Part shown: one piece after another, positions 8,508-16,423 of the stretch
Layout of the letters: each line of letters starts with the position of its first letter
Numbering within the stretch: the first letter of the stretch is position 1
From: CAZTZL01 sp964537715
Lineage (GTDB): Bacteria > Zhuqueibacterota > QNDG01 > DSAB01
DNA: 64,000 bases
Assembly (NCBI GenBank): GCA_964537715.1
Contig: CAZIAH010000001.1
Location: 1-64,000 of the forward strand
Direction of reading: 5' to 3'
Program-made: the position numbers and the translations under genes
The notes under the pieces: model-generated
What the model was told of the DNA's origin: nothing
What the model saw: the letters and a program-made list of their open reading frames with translations, nothing else
Databases searched by the model: none

Positions 8508-8541
8508 AGATCGCCCAGGATATCCAGCCTGGGTGTGATAA
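8508..8541 (+). repeat. Family A palindromic repeat, copy A5 (right arm missing)
   Basis: AGATCGCCCAGGATATCCAG is followed by CCTGGGTGTGATAA, with the expected GGGCGATCT arm absent. The right copy of the long direct repeat starts immediately after it. Positions 8419-8507 upstream hold nothing I recognise. Confidence 0.75.
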
Positions 8542-8816
8542 TTTTACTATTCATCTCCCCCATCTCTATCCTAAGTCAAATTTTCAATTTGCATTTTACA
8601 TCCCGCTTGGTTATTTTAGTAAAATCCTTTTTTATCCAATGCTCGATGATTGCGTATGTACTATTTAGTATATAGTTAAAAAAACATTGAATGACCAATA
8701 ATGAATACCGATTTACGATTTTCGAAATAAATAAAATGAAGATTGTACTCCGTAAATCATTATTGGACATTCTTTATTCGTAAATCATAGGTAAAAATCA
8801 TGCAATACGGTCACTT
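8542..8816 (+). repeat. Long direct repeat, right copy
   Basis: Counterpart of 7260-7527. It contains a family-C-like word cluster (CCAATGCTCGATGATTG), the full B2 unit, the ribosome binding region and the first 17 bases of the intact GH94 gene. It accounts for the gene-free stretch before 8800. Confidence 0.85.
8688..8788 (+). repeat. Family B palindromic repeat, copy B2
   Basis: About 100 bp, with a left half TGAATGACCAATAATGAAT plus CGATTTACGATTTTCGAA and a right half CGTAAATCATTATTGGACAT plus TATTCGTAAATCA. The two halves are largely reverse-complementary. It ends 11 nt upstream of the GH94-1 start, with only AGGTAAAAATC between. Confidence 0.8.
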
Positions 8817-11190
8817 CGACGATAAATGCAAAGAATATGTGATCACCCGACCGGATACGCCGCGTTCGTGGAGCAATTATCTGGGTTCGACCGAATACGG
8901 AGCCATCATTACGAACAATGCAGGCGGATACAGCTTTTTCCAGTCCGCGGCTCAGGGACGGTTCACACGCTGGCGCGCCAATACCCTTCCCATGGATCAG
9001 CCGGGGAGGTATTTTTACATTCGGGACAGAGAATCGAACGAGTACTGGTCCGCTGCTTGGCAGCCGGTCGGCAAACCGCTGGACAAATACAAATCCATTT
9101 GCCGTCACGGAACGGCGTACACAGTTATTGAATCTTTATACAATTCCATCGCATCGGAAACCACCTATTTTGTACCGCTGAACCGGCATTTTGAATGCTG
9201 GTTGTTGAAACTAACCAATCAGGATAAAAAGAAGCGGAAACTCAGCGTATTTACATTCATGGAATATGCCAACTTCTGGCACTTCTGGCAGGACTGGGTG
9301 AATTTGCAGTACACTCAGTACATTATGGAAATGCGTGTGGTAGACAATATCATCAACCACGCGGTCAATCCGCTTCTGCCTGTGGTCAAAGACAACAAAG
9401 ACGTTCCGCAGTCCAAACATACCTTTTTCGCGTTGACAGGTGCGGAGATCACGGGATACGACACAGATCGGGATAAATTTATCGGCTCGTACAGAGGATA
9501 TCAGAATCCGCTGATTGTGGAACAGGGTAGATGTACCAACTCCATCGCCGTGGGCGATAACGGCTGCGGTGTGCTTCAAACGGATGTGGAATTGGGTCCC
9601 GGCGAATCCAAAGAAATGATGGTCATCATGGGGATCGGACAGGCTGAAGACGAAGGCAAAAAAGCCGTTGAGGAATTCAGGGATTTGTCGAAAGCCAGAG
9701 AGGAAATCGATCGTTTGAAGAATTACTGGCACAACCGTCTCAAAGGCATGACCGTGGAAACACCCGATCCCGAATTCAACAGCATGATGAACATGTGGAG
9801 TCCGTACAACTGCCTCATGACCTATGCCTGGTCGCGTGCGGCCAGTCTGATCTATGCCGGCGAACGCGATGGTCTGGGCTACCGCGATACGGTTCAGGAT
9901 CTGCTCGGTGTGCTGCATACTATTCCGGCAGAAGCCGGAGAGCGTCTCGAACTGATGATTACCGGACAGTCTGCAACCGGCGGCGCCATGCCTGTGGTGA
10001 AACCGTTCGATCATCATCCCGGCAAGGAAAAACCTCCCGAAGAATCCGAGTACCGGTCTGACGATTCCTTGTGGCTGTTTAATACGGTTCCCGCCTATGT
10101 CAAAGAAACCGGCGATCTGGCGTTTTTCGATAAAGTCCTTCCCTATTCGGACAAAGGAGAAGATACGGTTCTTGGTCATCTGCGCAGGGCCATTGAATTC
10201 AGTCTGGATCGTTCCGGGAACCACCAATTTCCGTTCGGTCTCGCTGCAGATTGGAACGATTGTCTGCAATTGGGACAAAAGGGCGAATCCATATTTGTGG
10301 CTTTTCAATTGCGGTACGGACTGAAAACCTATATTGAAATATCCGAAATGCTCGGAAAAACCGAAGAAGCCAGTTGGGGCAGAGAACAATTGAAAACGCT
10401 GGATAAAAATCTTCAGAAACATGCCTGGGATGGCCAATGGTTTTTAAGAGCCTTCCGTGAAGACGGATTCAAATTCGGCGCCTCGGAAAGCGATGAAGGC
10501 AGTATTTTTCTCAATCCGCAAACCTGGGCAGTGTACAGCGGACATATTTCAAATAAAGAAGCCAGGGAGCTGATGGATGTCGTTCACGATCGTTTGGCCA
10601 CCAAATATGGGCTGATGATCTGCGATCCACCGTTCGAAAAAACCGATCTCGAACTGGTCAAAGCCACACTGTTCAACAAAGGCATGAAAGAGAACGCGGC
10701 GATTTTCTGTCACACCCAGGGCTGGGCAGTGATTGCCGAAGCAATGATCGGAAACGGCGACCGGGCTTATCGCTATTTCCGATCTTACATGCCCGCGGCT
10801 TTCAACACCCGTGCCGAACTCAGGGAGATCGAACCCTATGTGTACTGCCAGTTCATCAACAGCAAATACAGTCCCCGGTTCGGTGCCTCCCGTCTCCCCT
10901 GGCTGAGCGGTTCGGCCACCTGGTCATACTACGCAGCCACGCAACATATTCTCGGGATTCAACCGGAATATGACGGCATTCGCATCGATCCCTGTGTGCC
11001 ATCAGAATGGAAAAAATGGATTGTCAGCCGGCGGTTCAGGTCCAAAATGCTGAATATGACTTTTCACAATCCGAACGGTGTAATGAAAGGCGTGAGGGAA
11101 ATCACACTGAATGGGGAAAAAATCGAAGGGAATTTTATCAAGAACAACCTGCTGAAAAAAGAGAATTCAGTAGAGATAGTTATGTCATAA
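8800..11190 (+). CDS. GH94 disaccharide phosphorylase, copy 1
   Basis: 796 aa, the normal size for GH94 cellobiose/chitobiose phosphorylases. The start is family-typical (MQYGHFDDKCKEYVITRPD; known enzymes begin with a KFGYFDD-like stretch then EYVIT). The N-terminal beta-sandwich holds NNAGGYSF and GRYFYIRD. The (alpha/alpha)6 catalytic domain has GLGYRDTVQD, with the Arg/Asp that contact sugar in relatives, and ADWNDC with D484 as the expected general acid. The C-terminal part has ENAAIFCHTQGW and the GIRIDPCVPSEWK motif. The reaction is reversible phosphorolysis of a beta-linked disaccharide in the cytoplasm, giving a sugar 1-phosphate and saving one ATP. There is no signal peptide. Specificity (cellobiose, laminaribiose, chitobiose or other) cannot be read from motifs. 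It is paired with a GPH symporter and a close paralogue downstream. Confidence 0.92.
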   Translation: MQYGHFDDKCKEYVITRPDTPRSWSNYLGSTEYGAIITNNAGGYSFFQSAAQGRFTRWRANTLPMDQPGRYFYIRDRESNEYWSAAWQPVGKPLDKYKSICRHGTAYTVIESLYNSIASETTYFVPLNRHFECWLLKLTNQDKKKRKLSVFTFMEYANFWHFWQDWVNLQYTQYIMEMRVVDNIINHAVNPLLPVVKDNKDVPQSKHTFFALTGAEITGYDTDRDKFIGSYRGYQNPLIVEQGRCTNSIAVGDNGCGVLQTDVELGPGESKEMMVIMGIGQAEDEGKKAVEEFRDLSKAREEIDRLKNYWHNRLKGMTVETPDPEFNSMMNMWSPYNCLMTYAWSRAASLIYAGERDGLGYRDTVQDLLGVLHTIPAEAGERLELMITGQSATGGAMPVVKPFDHHPGKEKPPEESEYRSDDSLWLFNTVPAYVKETGDLAFFDKVLPYSDKGEDTVLGHLRRAIEFSLDRSGNHQFPFGLAADWNDCLQLGQKGESIFVAFQLRYGLKTYIEISEMLGKTEEASWGREQLKTLDKNLQKHAWDGQWFLRAFREDGFKFGASESDEGSIFLNPQTWAVYSGHISNKEARELMDVVHDRLATKYGLMICDPPFEKTDLELVKATLFNKGMKENAAIFCHTQGWAVIAEAMIGNGDRAYRYFRSYMPAAFNTRAELREIEPYVYCQFINSKYSPRFGASRLPWLSGSATWSYYAATQHILGIQPEYDGIRIDPCVPSEWKKWIVSRRFRSKMLNMTFHNPNGVMKGVREITLNGEKIEGNFIKNNLLKKENSVEIVMS

Positions 11191-11195
11191 AGAAA

Positions 11196-11295
11196 TGAAT
11201 AACCAATAATGAATGGCGATTTACGATTTTCGAAGTATAAATCAAATAAGTTTTACTTCGTAAATCTCTACTGGTTATTCATTATTCGTATATCA
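11196..11295 (+). repeat. Family B palindromic repeat, copy B3
   Basis: Starts 5 nt after the GH94-1 stop. The left half is TGAATAACCAATAATGAAT plus CGATTTACGATTTTCGAAGT, the loop is AT-rich, and the right half is ACTTCGTAAATC plus CTGGTTATTCATTATTCG. GGTTATTCATTATT against AATAATGAATAACC shows a strong inverted repeat. Confidence 0.85.
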
Positions 11296-11308
11296 AATTT
11301 TTTTATCT

Positions 11309-11341
11309 TGAATAACCAATAATGAATGACGATTTACGAAG
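11309..11341 (+). repeat. Family B left arm preceding the S23-1 gene
   Basis: TGAATAACCAATAATGAATG followed by ACGATTTACGAAG. Its reverse complement matches 11757-11783 (CTTCGTAAATC then ATTATTGG-TATTCA) apart from a 7-nt indel. The four-helix-bundle gene is therefore bracketed by an inverted repeat. The end of this arm supplies the GAAGG (11338-11342) that serves as the ribosome binding site of that gene. Confidence 0.8.
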
Positions 11342-11349
11342 GTTGTTCG

Positions 11350-11718
11350 ATGAAAATTGATCTTGAAAATCGATTAATCGCTTTTGCTGTTCATATAATA
11401 CAATTAACTGAAAAATTACCCAATACACGTGCGGGAAATCACTTGGCAAATCAATTGGTAAGGTCAGGAACTTCGCCTGCTTTAAATTATGGTGAAGCAC
11501 AAAGTGCAGAATCGCGTAAAGACTTTGTCCATAAATTGAAAATTATACTTAAAGAATTAAGAGAATCTCAGATTTGTTTAATAATTATATTACAATCCAA
11601 AATATACCGTAACAATGATGAATTAAATATTCTTATTGCGGAAAATGATGAACTTATTTCTATTTTTTATAGGAGCATAGAAACAGCTAAGAAAAACAAA
11701 AAGATGGATACTCAATAA
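11350..11718 (+). CDS. S23/IVP-type four-helix-bundle protein, copy 1
   Basis: 122 aa from the ATG at 11350, which has GAAGG 7 nt upstream. An ATG at 11326 lies inside the repeat arm and is unlikely. The protein is all-helical with the family signature AGNHLANQLVRSGTSPALNY then GEAQSAESRKDFVHKLKIILKELRES. This is the S23-like family first found inside intervening sequences of bacterial 23S rRNA genes and also related to Avd of diversity-generating retroelements. No rRNA gene or reverse transcriptase is nearby here. Its flanks are family-B palindromes on both sides. The paralogue at 16424-16783 is roughly 60% identical by eye. The molecular role is unknown; nucleic-acid binding is plausible from the family fold and the basic C-terminus. 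Confidence 0.85.
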   Translation: MKIDLENRLIAFAVHIIQLTEKLPNTRAGNHLANQLVRSGTSPALNYGEAQSAESRKDFVHKLKIILKELRESQICLIIILQSKIYRNNDELNILIAENDELISIFYRSIETAKKNKKMDTQ

Positions 11719-11797
11719 TGAATTACGATTTTCGAAGTATAAATCAAATAAGTTTTACTTCGTAAATCATTATTGGATATTCATTATTCGTAAATCA
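11712..11797 (+). repeat. Family B palindromic repeat, copy B4
   Basis: Overlaps the last codons and stop of S23-1. CAATAATGAATTACGATTTT then CGAAGT, loop ATAAATCAAATAAGTTTT (the same loop as B3), then ACTTCGTAAATCATTATTGG and TATTCATTATTCGTAAATCA. The leftmost arm is truncated compared with B3. Confidence 0.8.
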
Positions 11798-11809
11798 CAA
11801 ATAGTGCTT

Positions 11810-11909
11810 TGAATAACCAATAACGAATAACGATTTACCATTTTCGAAGTCTCTTTAAGAACACTTTTCCTTCGTAAATCATGATTGGCTGTTGATTATT
11901 CGTAAATCA
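11810..11909 (+). repeat. Family B palindromic repeat, copy B5
   Basis: TGAATAACCAATAACGAATA, CGATTTACCATTTTCGAAGT, a loop different from B3/B4, then CTTCGTAAATCATGATTGG and GATTATTCGTAAATCA. Separated from B4 and B6 by the near-identical spacer CAAATAGTGCTT / CAAATAGTACT. Confidence 0.85.
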
Positions 11910-11921
11910 CAAATAGTACTT

Positions 11922-12021
11922 TGAATAACCAATAACGAACAACGATTTACCATTTTCGAAGTTTCTTTAAGAACTCTTTTCTTTCGTAAATCATTATTGG
12001 ATATTCATTATTCGTAAATCA
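11922..12021 (+). repeat. Family B palindromic repeat, copy B6
   Basis: Tandem neighbour of B5 with the same left half and a slightly changed loop. Its last bases (CGTAAATCA) are followed at once by ATAAGGAGGATTTTATG, the ribosome binding site and start of the symporter gene. B4-B6 together fill the gene-free stretch 11719-12035. Confidence 0.85.
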
Positions 12022-12035
12022 ATAAGGAGGATTTT

Positions 12036-13457
12036 ATGGTTGAGCAAACCGCTGGCAAATTGAAACTGAGAGAAAAACTTTTTTACGGGTTTGGAGACCT
12101 GGCTTCCGTGCTCTACTGGCAGACTTTTATGCTGTATTTCACATTTTTCTACACCGATGTCTTTCTGATTCCGGCAAGTGCCGCGGCCACCATGTTTCTG
12201 GTCAGCCGAATCTGGGACGGCGTCAACGATCCGGTGATGGGCATGATTGCAGACCGCACAAAAACCCGCTGGGGAAAATTTCGTCCCTATTTGCTCTGGC
12301 TCTGCGTTCCCTTTGCAGCCGTCGGCGTTTTGACATTCACCGTTCCCGATTTCGGAATGACTGGAAAATTGATCTGGGCCTACGTAACCTTCATCTTGAT
12401 CATGATGCTCTATACGGCAATCAATATTCCCTATACTGCTCTTTTAGGTGTCATTTCGCCTAACTCAAATGAACGCACGACTGTTTCCTCTGTGAAATTC
12501 CTTTTCGCTTTTGGGGCCGGTATCATTGTTTCTGCGACTTTGCTACCGATGGTCAAAGCGTTGGGAAAAGGCAACGACGCACACGGATGGCAAATGTCGT
12601 TTGTTGTTTATGGAATTGCTGCGATTGCATTTTTTCTGATCGCTTTTAAGGGAACCCGTGAACGGGTGCATCCGCCAAAAACACAAAAGTCATCAATAAA
12701 AAGAGATATATTTGAACTCGTAACCAATGGCCCCTGGCTGATCCTGCTTGCAACCACGATCACATTTATTCTCTTCGTGGCGGTAAGAGGCAGTGTCACG
12801 GCACACTATTTCAAATACGTAATCGGTGCCCAGGAAGTCAAATTACCCTTTGTCGATGCCAAAACATACAGCTTTGAGACACTGGTATCGGCATTCAATA
12901 CCATCGGTCAGATCTCGTCATTGATCGGGGTGCTCATGGTCAGCTGGTTTGCAAGAAAGATCGGCAAGAAAAAAGCTTTCATCGTTATTTTTATCGTTGC
13001 CATTATCAGTACGGCAGCCTTTTATTTCCTGAGCGCCAGACAACTGGCTCTGATCTACCTTTTCCAGATTACCGGTTCTCTGACTGGTGGTCCGCTTAGT
13101 GTTCTGATTTGGGCCATGTACGCGGATACCGCGGATTATGCGGAATGGAAACGCGGACGTCGAGCTACCGGTCTGGTCTTTTCCGCTTCTACCATGTCTC
13201 AAAAATTCGGCTGGGCCTTTGGTGCTTTTGTCGCGTTGAATCTCATGTCTCAGGTGGGTTTCGCTCCAAACCAAGAACAATCGGCTGAAAGTTTGAACGG
13301 TTTGATTCTACTTTTTAGTCTGATTCCCGCAGGCATGGGTGTTATATCCACAATCATCGTACTGTTTTATCCCCTTCATGACAAAAAGGTGGCACACATT
13401 ACGTCTGAGCTGGAACAGAGGCGAAAAGCAAGCGGGGAAGAAACTCAAACAGCTTGA
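12036..13457 (+). CDS. GPH-family (MelB-type) sugar:cation symporter
   Basis: 473 aa with about 12 hydrophobic segments. It carries the GPH/MelB signature: MFLVSRIWDGVNDPVMG then MIADRTKTRWGKFRPYLLW, the conserved Asp-containing helix and the cytoplasmic loop, and later YADTADYAEWKRGRRATG in the second half. The family imports glycosides, pentosides or hexuronides with Na+ or H+ across the inner membrane. The strong AAGGAGG directly before the ATG is separated from repeat B6 by only a few bases. Its position between the two GH94 genes makes it the likely importer of the disaccharide they phosphorolyse. The expected length is normal and no motif is missing. Substrate unknown. Confidence 0.92.
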   Translation: MVEQTAGKLKLREKLFYGFGDLASVLYWQTFMLYFTFFYTDVFLIPASAAATMFLVSRIWDGVNDPVMGMIADRTKTRWGKFRPYLLWLCVPFAAVGVLTFTVPDFGMTGKLIWAYVTFILIMMLYTAINIPYTALLGVISPNSNERTTVSSVKFLFAFGAGIIVSATLLPMVKALGKGNDAHGWQMSFVVYGIAAIAFFLIAFKGTRERVHPPKTQKSSIKRDIFELVTNGPWLILLATTITFILFVAVRGSVTAHYFKYVIGAQEVKLPFVDAKTYSFETLVSAFNTIGQISSLIGVLMVSWFARKIGKKKAFIVIFIVAIISTAAFYFLSARQLALIYLFQITGSLTGGPLSVLIWAMYADTADYAEWKRGRRATGLVFSASTMSQKFGWAFGAFVALNLMSQVGFAPNQEQSAESLNGLILLFSLIPAGMGVISTIIVLFYPLHDKKVAHITSELEQRRKASGEETQTA

Positions 13458-13471
13458 TCGATTCTATTTAG

Positions 13472-13504
13472 CCCGGACTGTCACAATTGTATAATCCGGG
13501 TTTT
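13472..13504 (+). terminator. Intrinsic terminator after the symporter gene
   Basis: CCCGGA (13472-13477) and TCCGGG (13495-13500) form a 6-bp stem with a 17-nt loop, followed by TTTT. It lies 14 nt after the stop codon. It would separate transcription of the symporter from the second GH94 gene, or attenuate it. Confidence 0.65.
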
Positions 13505-13508
13505 AAAA

Positions 13509-13607
13509 TGAATGACCAATAACGAATAATGATGTACGAATTATGAAGTCGGAAAATAAAAAATGTTACTTCGAAAATCATTATTGAATATTCATTATTC
13601 GTAAATC
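13509..13607 (+). repeat. Family B palindromic repeat, copy B7
   Basis: TGAATGACCAATAACGAATA, a degenerate middle, then ACTTCGAAAATCATTATTGA and TATTCATTATTCGTAAATCA. It ends 3 nt before the AGGA ribosome binding site of the second GH94 gene. Confidence 0.8.
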
Positions 13608-13622
13608 AAAAGGACGATAATG

Positions 13623-16016
13623 ATGCAATTCGGTTATTTCGACGACCAAAACAAAGAGTATGTGATCACCCGTACGGATACGCCACGATCGTGGAGTAAC
13701 TATCTGGGATCAACCGAATACGGGGCAATTATCACCAACAACGGCGGCGGATACAGTTTCTACAAATCGGCTGCACAGGGCCGATTTATGCGAATGCGCT
13801 TCAACAGCGTCCCTCTTGACCAGCCCGGACGGTATATTTACATTCATGACAAAAATTCGAAGGATTTTTGGTCGGCCACATGGCAGCCGGTCGGCAAACC
13901 GCTGAATCAGTACGAATCCGAATGCCGTCACGGTACCGCGTATACGATCATCCGATCAAAATACAGCAACATTCTGACAGAAACGCTCTATTTCGTGCCG
14001 CTGGGAGAATCGTTCGAATGCTGGAAACTTCAAATCAAAAATGAAGATTCGAAAAAACGCTCTCTCCGCTTATTCACTTTCGTAGAATACGCGTGCAATT
14101 GGAATGCTCAGGACGATTTAAATAATCTTCAATATGCCCAGTATATCGCTTCCATGGACTGCATCAATGGGATCATTGATCACGGGACCAACATTCATTT
14201 GCCTTCCATGCCTGACCATTTCGAGAAAAAAGATCAGGGACGTCACACATTCATGGGAATCATCGGCGCCAAAGTTTCGGGATTCGACACGAATCTAGAA
14301 ACCTTTTTGGGCCCGTACCACACCTATGCCAATCCACTTGTGGTGGAAAATGGAGCATGCACAAACAGCAAAGCCGTCGGCGACAATCCGTGCGGTACAC
14401 TACAAATCGATCTGGATTTAAATCCTGGAGAAAGCAAAACAGTGATCGTCATTCTCGGCATTGGAAAAGCGGATGTCGAAGGCCAGCAGGCAATCAAAAT
14501 GTACAGCGCTCCGGGAAAGATAGACGCCTCTTTCCAAGAGCTCAAAAATTATTGGCACAACCGGCTTCAGGGATTCTCTGTAGAAACGCCGGATTCCGAA
14601 TTAAATAGCATGTTGAATATGTGGAGTCCGTTCAACTGTTTGATCACTTATTCCTGGTCGCGCGCCGCCAGTCTGGTTTATGCCGGAGCAAGAGACGGAC
14701 TTGGATACCGCGATACGCTTCAGGATTTGATCGGCGTGATGCATCTTATTCCCGAGGAAGCCCTGAAGCGGCTGGAATTGATGATTACCGGTCAGGTTGC
14801 ATCCGGCTGTGCCATGCCCGTGGTTAAACCTTTTTCGCATCATCCCGGTCAGGAAAGTCCTCCCAAAGAAGATGTGCTCCGCTCGGATGATGGCCTCTGG
14901 CTCTTCAATACCATTCCAATCTATGTTAAAGAAACAGGAGACATTTCATTTTATGACAAAATTCTCCCCTATGCGGATCAGGGAGAAGACACGGTTCTAG
15001 GCCACATGAAGCGGGTCATGGAATTCAGCATCCGGCATTCGGGCAAGCATGGCCTTCCCTGCGGCCTTTCTGCCGACTGGAACGACTGCCTTCGTTTGGG
15101 CTATCACGGCGAATCGATCTTTGTTGCGTTTCAGCTGCGATACGCACTGAAAACCTACATCGAAATCTGTACCCTGCTGAATAAACCGGATGAAATCGAA
15201 TGGGCCAAAAACCAGTTGAAACAGTTGGATGGAAATTTGAATAAGCATTGTTGGGACGGAGATTGGTTCATTCGTGCCATTACCGAGAATGGTATGAAAC
15301 TGGGATCGAAAGAAAATGATGAAGGATCGATTTTCATGAACGTCCAGACCTGGGCCGTGTATAGCGGTCATGCCACAAAAGAGCAATCGGAAAAATGTCT
15401 TGCCGCTTTGAACAAATTTCTGTTCACGCCATACGGAATCATGCTATGCGATCCGCCGTTTGATAAGACCGATCCTCGTGTGGTGCGCGCCACTTTTTTC
15501 AACAAAGGAATGAAGGAAAACGCGGGCATTTTCTGCCATACACAGGGCTGGGCCGTGATTGCGGAAACACTGCTCGGTCACGGAAATCAGGCCTATCAAT
15601 ATTTCAAAACATTCATGCCATCTGCCTACAATGATAAAGCGGAAATCCGCCAGATTGAACCGTATGTCTACTGCCAGTCCACGCACAGTAAAACCAGTCC
15701 GCGATACGGTGCTTCCCGCCTGCCTTGGCTGAGCGGATCAGCCACCTGGGCCTACCACGCAGTCACACAGTATATTCTGGGGATTCAACCCGATTACCAC
15801 GGCCTTCGGATCGACCCGTGCATTCCCGAAGATTGGAAAGAAGTCACCTTGTCCCGCAGGTTCAGACAAAAGCAATTCAATATTAAAATCGACAATTCTG
15901 CCGGTGTGCTAAAAGGAGTAAAAAAACTTATTCTGAATCAGGAAGAAGTGAAATCCAATCTGATCCCGTTGGAAAAAATGCGGGATGTCAATGAAGTACG
16001 TGTGGTCATGGGGTAG
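13623..16016 (+). CDS. GH94 disaccharide phosphorylase, copy 2
   Basis: 797 aa from the ATG at 13623, which matches the start of its paralogue (MQFGYFDDQNKEYVITRTD) and has AGGA 8 nt upstream. An ATG one codon earlier is possible. It is roughly 65% identical to copy 1 by eye, with the same key motifs: NNGGGYSF, GLGYRDTLQD, SADWNDCLRLG with D485 as general acid, ENAGIFCHTQGW and GLRIDPCIPEDWK. Differences are spread through the substrate loops (for example the stretch after the EYAC segment), so the two enzymes may differ in acceptor or linkage preference. Cytoplasmic, no signal peptide. Family-C repeats start 2 nt after its stop. Specificity is unresolved. Confidence 0.92.
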   Translation: MQFGYFDDQNKEYVITRTDTPRSWSNYLGSTEYGAIITNNGGGYSFYKSAAQGRFMRMRFNSVPLDQPGRYIYIHDKNSKDFWSATWQPVGKPLNQYESECRHGTAYTIIRSKYSNILTETLYFVPLGESFECWKLQIKNEDSKKRSLRLFTFVEYACNWNAQDDLNNLQYAQYIASMDCINGIIDHGTNIHLPSMPDHFEKKDQGRHTFMGIIGAKVSGFDTNLETFLGPYHTYANPLVVENGACTNSKAVGDNPCGTLQIDLDLNPGESKTVIVILGIGKADVEGQQAIKMYSAPGKIDASFQELKNYWHNRLQGFSVETPDSELNSMLNMWSPFNCLITYSWSRAASLVYAGARDGLGYRDTLQDLIGVMHLIPEEALKRLELMITGQVASGCAMPVVKPFSHHPGQESPPKEDVLRSDDGLWLFNTIPIYVKETGDISFYDKILPYADQGEDTVLGHMKRVMEFSIRHSGKHGLPCGLSADWNDCLRLGYHGESIFVAFQLRYALKTYIEICTLLNKPDEIEWAKNQLKQLDGNLNKHCWDGDWFIRAITENGMKLGSKENDEGSIFMNVQTWAVYSGHATKEQSEKCLAALNKFLFTPYGIMLCDPPFDKTDPRVVRATFFNKGMKENAGIFCHTQGWAVIAETLLGHGNQAYQYFKTFMPSAYNDKAEIRQIEPYVYCQSTHSKTSPRYGASRLPWLSGSATWAYHAVTQYILGIQPDYHGLRIDPCIPEDWKEVTLSRRFRQKQFNIKIDNSAGVLKGVKKLILNQEEVKSNLIPLEKMRDVNEVRVVMG

Positions 16017-16018
16017 AG

Positions 16019-16410
16019 ATGCTAAATGATTTCATTGAACAATTAACATTTAGCACTTAAGATTGAACAAGTAAGAAACAGATGTTCAATGTTCAATTCT
16101 CAATCCTCAATGTTAAATGAATTTCATTGAACATTTATCACTTAACATTGAACAAGTAAAAAAATGCTCAATGTTCAATTCGCAATGCTCGATGCTAAAT
16201 GGTTTTTTATTGAACACTTAGCATTAAGCACTTAACATTGAACAAGTTATCATTAAACAAATGCTCCATGTTCATTGATCAATCCTCAATGCTAAATGAT
16301 TTCATTGAACAATGAACATTTAGCATTAAACTAGTGAAAAAATAAATGCTCGATGCTGAATGGATCTTATTAAACACTTAACATTGAGTATTTAGTATTC
16401 TACAAATAAA
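16019..16410 (+). repeat. Family C repeat cluster, left of S23-2
   Basis: About four to five degenerate units of 80-100 bp built from the words ATGCTCAATGTTCAATTC, GCAATGCTCGATGCTAAATG and TTGAACATTTAGCACTTAAC then ATTGAACAAGTAAAAA. Each unit is roughly palindromic: TGTTCAAT near one end pairs with ATTGAACA near the other. This accounts for the gene-free stretch 16017-16423. No ORF of interest was seen. Confidence 0.85.
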
Positions 16411-16423
16411 AAAAGGATAAAAC

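Noticed and set aside
3597..8541. Integron attC-like array for the family-A palindromes
   Set aside because: The arms lack the RYYYAAC/GTTRRRY core sites of attC, no integrase is visible, and the elements are almost identical to each other, unlike attC sites.
7294..8770. Two similar small - strand frames (7294-7512 and 8576-8770)
   Set aside because: They are translations of the two copies of the 270-bp direct repeat; their similarity comes from DNA duplication and they have no ribosome binding site.
9211..10437. 408-aa open frame antisense to GH94-1
   Set aside because: A shadow of the strongly conserved phosphorylase; it matches no family I know and has His/Phe-rich composition typical of an antisense frame.
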